Shown here one piece after another: positions 1 through 5,069 of a DNA stretch of 5,069 bases. Within the stretch, counting starts at the first letter, position 1, and the number at the start of each line of letters is the position of its first letter. The stretch lies in the NCBI GenBank assembly GCA_007134725.1, contig SLKF01000002.1, forward strand, positions 1 through 5,069, given 5' to 3'. Below the pieces are notes generated by a model, which saw nothing but the letters and a program-made list of their open reading frames with translations, was not told the DNA's origin and made no database searches. The DNA comes from Clostridiales bacterium (lineage in GTDB: Bacteria > Bacillota > Clostridia > Peptostreptococcales > T1SED10-28). The position numbers and the translations under genes are program-made.

Positions 1-60
1 CTGTTAGAACTACCAAAGCCAGATGAAATGACAGGGAAGAGTTTAATAAAAAATCAATAA
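1..60 (+). CDS. gpmI: C-terminal end of probable 2,3-bisphosphoglycerate-independent phosphoglycerate mutase (partial)
   Basis: Only the last 19 codons and the TAA stop (58-60) are present. The tail reads LLELPKPDEMTGKSLI followed by KNQ. The pattern of a Leu-rich helix, then 'P.EM.GKSLI', is the usual C-terminus of the cofactor-independent phosphoglycerate mutase of the alkaline phosphatase superfamily, which interconverts 3- and 2-phosphoglycerate in the cytoplasm. The gene directly downstream is enolase, the next glycolytic step, and gpmI-eno is the standard Firmicutes order, so context and motif agree. Catalytic residues lie outside the window. The 62-base gap to eno shows no terminator and no convincing promoter, so co-transcription with eno is likely. 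With so few residues the assignment rests partly on context. Confidence 0.8.
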   Translation: MLELPKPDEMTGKSLIKNQ

Positions 61-95
61 AGAATTTAAACAATAGAAAACGATTTAGTAACTAA

Positions 96-1412
<1,317 letters not shown>

Positions 1413-1489
1413 CCAATATATGAGAATTTTCTTGATTTTTTTTCATCGATTGAAGCAAAATGCTAACGGTAAAACGTACACTAGTTTCA

Positions 1490-1525
1490 AAGGCCAATCT
1501 CGATAGCAAGAGGTTGGTTTTTTTT
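1490..1525 (+). terminator. Rho-independent terminator of the gpmI-eno transcript
   Basis: CCAATCTC (1494-1501) pairs with GAGGTTGG (1510-1517) as an 8-bp stem with one T·G wobble and an 8-base loop. It is followed directly by eight T residues (1518-1525). A short A-rich stretch just before the stem could extend pairing into the T-run. It lies about 80 bases past the eno stop, so the eno mRNA would have an untranslated tail of that length. It separates eno transcription from secG. Confidence 0.88.
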
Positions 1526-1571
1526 GATGATTAATCTATGAATCTTAATTGAATCTTAATCGAATCATCAA
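1525..1571 (+). repeat. 11-bp tandem repeats enclosed by an 8-bp inverted repeat, upstream of the secG promoter
   Basis: TGAATCTTAAT occurs twice head to tail (1539-1549 and 1550-1560). It is followed by a degenerate third unit, CGAATCATCAA (1561-1571). The period of 11 bases is about one helical turn. The block is flanked by TGATGATT (1525-1532) and its exact reverse complement AATCATCA (1563-1570). The array ends 11 bases before the -35 element of the proposed secG promoter. On the minus strand the units read TTAAGA, five bases, TTAAGA, a spacing like that of direct-repeat operators of OmpR/PhoB-family response regulators. A regulatory role is inference only, since AT-rich spacers produce such repeats by chance. 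Confidence 0.5.
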
Positions 1572-1581
1572 AACAATTCCA

Positions 1582-1610
1582 TTGATTTTAACAGTTGCCT
1601 ATGATAGAAT
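1582..1610 (+). promoter_or_regulatory. Probable sigma-A-type promoter for secG-hppA
   Basis: The -35 candidate is TTGATT (1582-1587, 4 of 6 consensus bases). The -10 candidate is TAGAAT (1605-1610, 5 of 6). The spacer is exactly 17 bases. Transcription would start near 1617, giving a leader of about 30 bases before the secG ATG. It sits after the eno terminator, where a new promoter is needed for secG. Confidence 0.7.
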
Positions 1611-1631
1611 AACTATGTTAAGAACAAGTAT

Positions 1632-1639
1632 AGGAGGTG
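1632..1639 (+). promoter_or_regulatory. Ribosome binding site that decides the secG start
   Basis: AGGAGGTG (1632-1639) is a near-perfect complement to the 3' end of 16S rRNA and lies six bases before ATG 1646. An in-frame GTG at 1637 lies inside this Shine-Dalgarno sequence and so cannot be the served start. This favours ATG 1646. Confidence 0.85.
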
Positions 1640-1645
1640 GAGGAA

Positions 1646-1873
1646 ATGAGATTAGCATTAATGGTTGGACAGGTTGTAGTATCCTTAGTCCTAATTGCAA
1701 GTATTTTGCTACAATCTGGAAAAAGTGCAGGATTATCTGGTTCGATATCCGGGGGCGCAGAACAATTAATGGGTAGAAAAGGTAAAGGATATGAATCATT
1801 ACTTAATAAAGCAACAACCGTAGCAGCCGTATTGTTTATCGGGATTGCATTAGCCCTTGTAGCAATACAATAA
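1646..1873 (+). CDS. secG: Preprotein translocase subunit SecG
   Basis: SecG is the small non-essential subunit of the SecYEG channel in the cytoplasmic membrane, where it aids SecA-driven protein export. The product is 75 residues, normal for the family. It has two hydrophobic helices (about 3-22 and 56-74) joined by the diagnostic loop LLQSGKSAGLSGSISGG (21-37), followed by EQLMGRKGKGYE (39-50). ATG 1646 gives an N-terminus that leads straight into the first helix and has correctly spaced AGGAGGTG. The in-frame GTG at 1637 would add only Met-Glu-Glu and overlaps the ribosome binding site. A promoter lies directly upstream. hppA follows after 31 bases with no terminator between them. Lying downstream of eno and upstream of rnr is typical for Firmicutes secG. 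Confidence 0.97.
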   Translation: MRLALMVGQVVVSLVLIASILLQSGKSAGLSGSISGGAEQLMGRKGKGYESLLNKATTVAAVLFIGIALALVAIQ

Positions 1874-1904
1874 TAAAATTTCATAAGGTGAAGGAGGAAT
1901 ATTA

Positions 1905-3914
1905 ATGGAAATTGTACTCATAGCACCACTTTTAGGTGTTGTTGCGCTTATTTTTGCCTACTTTTTAACAGCCAAAGTTAAAAAAGTAGATGCGGGAACC
2001 GATCGTATGAAAGAAATTGCAGCTTACATACATGAGGGGTCCATGGCATTTTTAACAAGAGAATATAAGGCGTTAGCTATTTTTGTTGTAATTGTGTTTA
2101 TTGTTTTAGGATTTGGGGTAAATTGGCTTACAGCTATGTGTTTTATTATTGGTGCTCTTTTTTCAGCTCTTGCCGGTTTTTTCGGTATGCAAGTGGCTAC
2201 CATGGCAAATGTTCGAACAACCAATGCAGCTCGAATTAGTGGTATGAACAAAGCTTTAGATGTAGCATTCTCAGGCGGAGCAGTTATGGGAATGAGTGTA
2301 GTTGGTTTGGGTCTACTTGGAGTCGGAGGACTATTCTTTTTATTGGAAGCTTCCCAAGGGGCTGACGCTGCAGCGCAAATCATCACAGGATTTGCTTTTG
2401 GAGCCTCATCCATTGCATTATTCGGCCGTGTTGGTGGCGGAATTTATACGAAGGCTGCCGATGTTGGCGCCGACTTAGTTGGAAAAGTTGAAGCAGGAAT
2501 TCCCGAAGATGATCCACGTAATCCTGCGACCATTGCAGATAACGTAGGAGATAATGTCGGGGATGTTGCAGGAATGGGTGCCGATCTATTCGAATCCTAT
2601 GTAGGATCAATTATTTCCGCTATTGCACTAGGTCTTTTAGCTTTTGGTCTAGAGGGAGCCATGTTCCCATTACTATTAGCTGCAACAGGAATTCTGGCAT
2701 CCATTATTGGTACCTTTTTCGTAAGAGGGAAAGATGGAAGAGACCCACAAAAGTCTTTAAAGGCAGGAACTTGGGTTAGTGGAATTATTACTGTTGTTGT
2801 GGCTTTCTTTTTAAGTAACTATTTACTTGATGCCACCGGTCCCTTTGTGGCAATTGTTGCGGGTCTGGTAGTAGGAATGCTCATTGGACAATTAACCGAA
2901 GTTTACACTTCTGAAAAATACGGTTATGTAAAGAAAATTGCAAATCAAACGGAAACCGGAGCGGCTACAACAATTATTAGTGGCTTGTCCGTAGGTATGC
3001 TTTCTACAGCCATTCCAATTATTTTCATCTGTATTGGAATTTTTGTAGCGTTTAGCGCTGCCGGATTATATGGTATTGCCTTAGCGGCAGTAGGAATGCT
3101 TGCTACAACCGGAATGACCGTAGCGGTAGATGCTTATGGTCCGATAGCGGATAACGCCGGAGGAATTGCAGAAATGTGCGATTTACCACCGGAAGTTCGT
3201 GAAACTACAGATAAATTAGACGCAGTTGGAAACACCACTGCAGCCATTGGTAAAGGGTTTGCCATCGGTTCTGCAGCACTGACTGCACTTGCTTTATTTG
3301 CAACCTATACGGAAGCGGTACAATTAACAGAGATAGGAATTAGTATTACCGAACCAACAGTTATTATCGGGCTTTTAATTGGAGGAATGCTTCCATTCTT
3401 ATTCTCCGCACTTACCATGGCGGCTGTTGGGAAAGCGGCCTTCGAAATGATCGGAGAAGTTCGAAGACAATTTCGGGAGTTCCCTGGAATTATGGAAGGA
3501 ACGGAAAAACCGGATTATGCTCGATGCGTAGATATCAGTACAAAGGCTGCTCTTCGAGAAATGATTATTCCTGGGATTTTAGCCATAACATCTCCAATTT
3601 TCATGGGAATTTTACTAGGACCTGCAGCAGTAGGGGGTCTACTTGCGGGAGCTTTAGCCTCCGGAGTTGTTCTTGCCATTATGATGGCTAACGCCGGTGG
3701 TGCCTGGGATAATGCTAAGAAATATATTGAAAGCGGAGCACACGGAGGAAAAGGAAGCGAAGCTCATAAAGCTGCAGTTGTTGGAGATACTGTAGGAGAT
3801 CCTTTTAAAGACACTTCTGGTCCCTCAATCAACATTTTAATTAAGTTGATGACCATTGTGTCCGTAGTATTTGCTCCATTATTCTTAAGCATTGGCGGAC
3901 TGTTAAGTCTGTAA
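1905..3914 (+). CDS. hppA: Membrane-bound, ion-translocating pyrophosphatase (K+-dependent type, probable Na+ pump)
   Basis: This integral membrane enzyme couples pyrophosphate hydrolysis to export of Na+ or H+ from the cytoplasm. The product is 669 residues, the normal bacterial length, with roughly 15-16 hydrophobic segments. Active-site motifs are intact: [20 protein letters not shown] (177-196), [19 protein letters not shown] (202-220), the [16 protein letters not shown] region (409-424), and the C-terminal [14 protein letters not shown] (596-609) and [15 protein letters not shown] (627-641). [10 protein letters not shown] (442-451) has Ala at 446 and Gly at 449, where potassium-independent enzymes have Lys and Thr, so it should need K+. 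ADLFESY places Glu at 230, the position of the T. maritima Na+-PPase gate glutamate. This favours Na+ pumping but does not prove it, because some H+ pumps of this branch also carry it. ATG 1905 has AAGGAGG (1891-1897) seven bases upstream. It is probably co-transcribed with secG. Confidence 0.97.
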   Translation: MEIVLIAPLLGVVALIFAYFLTAKVKKVDAGTDRMKEIAAYIHEGSMAFLTREYKALAIFVVIVFIVLGFGVNWLTAMCFIIGALFSALAGFFGMQVATMANVRTTNAARISGMNKALDVAFSGGAVMGMSVVGLGLLGVGGLFFLLEASQGADAAAQIITGFAFGASSIALFGRVGGGIYTKAADVGADLVGKVEAGIPEDDPRNPATIADNVGDNVGDVAGMGADLFESYVGSIISAIALGLLAFGLEGAMFPLLLAATGILASIIGTFFVRGKDGRDPQKSLKAGTWVSGIITVVVAFFLSNYLLDATGPFVAIVAGLVVGMLIGQLTEVYTSEKYGYVKKIANQTETGAATTIISGLSVGMLSTAIPIIFICIGIFVAFSAAGLYGIALAAVGMLATTGMTVAVDAYGPIADNAGGIAEMCDLPPEVRETTDKLDAVGNTTAAIGKGFAIGSAALTALALFATYTEAVQLTEIGISITEPTVIIGLLIGGMLPFLFSALTMAAVGKAAFEMIGEVRRQFREFPGIMEGTEKPDYARCVDISTKAALREMIIPGILAITSPIFMGILLGPAAVGGLLAGALASGVVLAIMMANAGGAWDNAKKYIESGAHGGKGSEAHKAAVVGDTVGDPFKDTSGPSINILIKLMTIVSVVFAPLFLSIGGLLSL

Positions 3915-3927
3915 AATAGCATATTTT

Positions 3928-3952
3928 CATAAACAACTTGTGTGTGTTTATG
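3928..3952 (+). other. Perfect 8-bp stem-loop just after hppA
   Basis: CATAAACA (3928-3935) and TGTTTATG (3945-3952) are exact reverse complements around a 9-base GT-rich loop. The stem is AT-rich. It is followed by TATTTTCAG rather than a long T-run, so it is unlikely to terminate alone. It starts 14 bases after the hppA stop and precedes a strong terminator, so it may serve as a 3'-end stabilising hairpin or a weak first terminator. Confidence 0.55.
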
Positions 3953-3963
3953 TATTTTCAGAG

Positions 3964-3994
3964 TCCCTAATCTCCAGAGGTTAGGGATTTTTTT
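3964..3994 (+). terminator. Strong rho-independent terminator after hppA
   Basis: TCCCTAATCT (3964-3973) pairs with AGAGGTTAGGGA (within 3978-3987) to form a 10-bp stem with one T·G wobble and a four-base CCAG loop. Seven T residues follow (3988-3994). It would end the secG-hppA transcript about 50-80 bases past the hppA stop. Unusually, the ribosome binding site of the next gene begins at 3998, so no promoter fits between terminator and gene. Confidence 0.92.
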
Positions 3995-4009
3995 CATAGG
4001 AGGCGTAAA

Positions 4010-4309
4010 ATGGATATACAAGAAAGCATTATGAACAATTGGTTAACTCTTTACTTTTATATAACCCTACTTTCGGCGATTGGATTTGTTGTTATGGGTT
4101 GGGATAAAAACAGAGCGGAAAATCGAAGGGGTAGAACTTCAGAAAATCAATTAATCCTTATCGCCCTTTTGGGAGGCAGTGCTGGGATTGCCTTTGGCAT
4201 GCTGATTTTCAAACATAAAACTTCCAAAAAGAAGTTTTATATTGGAATACCGGGTATATATGTACTACAATGGGCCGTTCTCTTCGGGATACTTTATTAT
4301 GCTTTGTAA
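4010..4309 (+). CDS. DUF1294 family small membrane protein (YsdA-like)
   Basis: This is a 99-residue protein of unknown function with three predicted membrane segments (about 10-30, 47-66 and 78-97). It matches the DUF1294 family by its ordered motifs: MGWDKNRA (29-36) after the first helix, GRTSENQL (41-48, where many members have R-I-P-E), LLGGSAG (53-59), GMLIFKHKTSKKKF (63-76) with the conserved His-Lys-Thr, and a short final helix. The Lys/Arg-rich stretches between helices suggest cytoplasmic loops. ATG 4010 is supported by AGGAGG (3998-4003) six bases upstream. A later Met (residue 8) lacks such a site. The gene lies between the hppA terminator and rnr, 52 bases before the rnr start with no terminator between. 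In other bacteria DUF1294 also occurs fused behind a cold-shock domain (family knowledge), which is notable beside rnr. No biochemical role can be assigned. Confidence 0.9.
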   Translation: MDIQESIMNNWLTLYFYITLLSAIGFVVMGWDKNRAENRRGRTSENQLILIALLGGSAGIAFGMLIFKHKTSKKKFYIGIPGIYVLQWAVLFGILYYAL

Positions 4310-4346
4310 TTTATTAAAGTATACGAAAGATAGAAACTGCCTTTAG

Positions 4347-4353
4347 AAGGAGG
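4347..4353 (+). promoter_or_regulatory. Ribosome binding site supporting a TTG start for rnr
   Basis: AAGGAGG (4347-4353) lies eight bases before TTG 4362. An in-frame TAG at 4344-4346 excludes any start further upstream. The next in-frame ATG (4392) has no comparable site and would remove the first ten residues of the helix-turn-helix domain. Confidence 0.85.
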
Positions 4354-4361
4354 GAAAACAT

Positions 4362-5069
4362 TTGAAAATTAAAGAAAAGTTATTGGATTATATGGAAAAA
4401 TCCGCTTACAAACCTTTGCTTAAAAAAGAATTGATGCGGGCTTTTACCATTGATAAAAGCCAGGAAAAAGAATTTAGTCAAGCGTTAAATGAGATGGAAA
4501 AAGAAGGTTTGATCATTCAAACGAAAACAAACCGATACGCTGTTCCAGAACGACTGGACCTAGTGGTCGGTCGATTGGAAGTTTTTCCTAAAGGGTTTGG
4601 ATTTTTAATATCCGAGAAAAAGGACAGCGACGACCTGTTTATTCCACCAGGAGCAATGAACGGTGCTATGAATAGGGATAAAGTCATTGGAAGAATAGAA
4701 TCTCCTAAAACTGAAACGAACCGCGCTGAAGGAGAAATTATCCGAATCATTAAACGTTGCAATGAAGAGATTGTAGGAACCTATGAAAGCAGCAAAAATT
4801 TCGGATTTGTTATACCCGATGACAAAAGAATCCAACAGGATATTTTTATTCCAAGGGGCAGTGAAAAAGGAGCTTCCACCCGTCAAAAAGTTGTCTGTAA
4901 AATAGTGAAGTGGCCCGAGGGTAGGAGAAAAAGTCCGGAAGGAAAAGTTAGTGAAATTCTTGGATACCAGGAAGATAAAGGGGTGGATATCCTCTCCATT
5001 ATTAAACAGCATCAACTTCCATTAGAATTTCCTGATAAAGTAGAACATGAAGCTGGGAACTTTAAGGAC
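4362..5069 (+). CDS. rnr: Ribonuclease R, N-terminal part (runs off window)
   Basis: RNase R is a processive 3'-to-5' exoribonuclease of the RNase II family that degrades structured RNA and takes part in mRNA decay and trans-translation quality control. The first 236 codons are present, open to the last base. Residues about 1-63 form the N-terminal winged helix (LLDYMEKSAYKPLLKKEL ... MEKEGLIIQTKTNRYAVP). The first cold-shock/OB domain starts at VVGRLEVFPKGFGFLI (68-83) with DLFIPPGAMNGAMNRDKV (91-108). The second starts at IVGTYESSKNFGFVIPDD (137-154) with QDIFIPRG (159-166). GVDILSIIKQHQLPLEFP (207-224) is the usual link into the RNB catalytic domain, which lies outside the window, so catalytic residues cannot be checked. 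The start is TTG, chosen from the ribosome binding site and an upstream in-frame stop. It probably shares a transcript with the DUF1294 gene. Confidence 0.96.
   Translation, partial: MKIKEKLLDYMEKSAYKPLLKKELMRAFTIDKSQEKEFSQALNEMEKEGLIIQTKTNRYAVPERLDLVVGRLEVFPKGFGFLISEKKDSDDLFIPPGAMNGAMNRDKVIGRIESPKTETNRAEGEIIRIIKRCNEEIVGTYESSKNFGFVIPDDKRIQQDIFIPRGSEKGASTRQKVVCKIVKWPEGRRKSPEGKVSEILGYQEDKGVDILSIIKQHQLPLEFPDKVEHEAGNFKD

Noticed and set aside
1413..1489. Possible small RNA or riboswitch between the eno stop and its terminator
   Set aside because: Only very short pairings such as TTCA/TGAA are visible and no known aptamer core is recognised. It is best read as the 3' untranslated tail of eno.
1637..1645. 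GTG 1637 as an upstream secG start
   Set aside because: It lies inside the AGGAGGTG ribosome binding site that serves ATG 1646 and has no Shine-Dalgarno sequence of its own.
1549..1776. 75-residue open frame overlapping the start of secG in another frame
   Set aside because: It covers the promoter and the secG coding region, lacks a ribosome binding site and shows no family features.
1857..1879. Possible separate hppA promoter (TTGTAG with TAAAAT)
   Set aside because: The spacer is only 11 bases, far from 17, and no other -35 fits TAAAAT at 1874-1879.
2024..2413. 129-residue minus-strand open frame opposite hppA
   Set aside because: It is a shadow of the conserved pyrophosphatase frame with no recognisable motif or ribosome binding site.
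3892..3917. Possible promoter for the DUF1294 gene (TTGGCG with TAAAAT)
   Set aside because: The 14-base spacer is too short and the -35 match is weak. It would also lie upstream of the terminator.
4605..5015. 136-residue minus-strand open frame opposite rnr
   Set aside because: It is antisense to a clearly conserved RNase R coding frame, and its composition (rich in Phe, Ser and Asn) is what such a shadow gives.

Overview
The window looks like chromosomal DNA from an anaerobic, low-GC Gram-positive bacterium, most likely a member of the Clostridia. The reasons are the AT-rich sequence, strong AAGGAGG-type ribosome binding sites, a TTG start on the last gene, the typical Firmicutes gene order gpmI-eno-secG-...-rnr, and a membrane pyrophosphatase of the potassium-dependent, sodium-pump-like type. 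All genes are on the + strand. I see no mobile elements, CRISPR arrays, tRNA or rRNA genes. The genus cannot be fixed from the sequence.

Layout: (1) positions 1-60 hold the last codons of a gene whose tail resembles 2,3-bisphosphoglycerate-independent phosphoglycerate mutase (gpmI). (2) A complete enolase gene (eno) follows and ends in a rho-independent terminator at about 1490-1525. (3) A 233-base spacer (1413-1645) carries that terminator, 11-bp tandem repeats enclosed by an inverted repeat, and a good sigma-A-like promoter. (4) secG (a small subunit of the protein translocase) and hppA (an ion-pumping membrane pyrophosphatase) follow, 31 bases apart, and probably share the secG promoter. 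(5) A hairpin and then a strong terminator end the hppA transcript. (6) The ribosome binding site of a small DUF1294 membrane protein gene starts three bases after the terminator T-run. (7) The 5' third or so of rnr (RNase R) runs off the right edge.

Functionally, gpmI and eno catalyse consecutive steps of lower glycolysis. The eno-secG-rnr neighbourhood is a familiar housekeeping arrangement, in which rnr is often followed by smpB and the tmRNA gene (not visible here). The less ordinary part is hppA and the DUF1294 gene lying between secG and rnr. The pyrophosphatase would recover energy from biosynthetic pyrophosphate as an ion gradient across the membrane. No clearly undescribed system is present. 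The points most worth a second look are the placement of hppA, its ion-specificity residues, the repeat array upstream of the secG promoter, and the terminator abutting the DUF1294 ribosome binding site.
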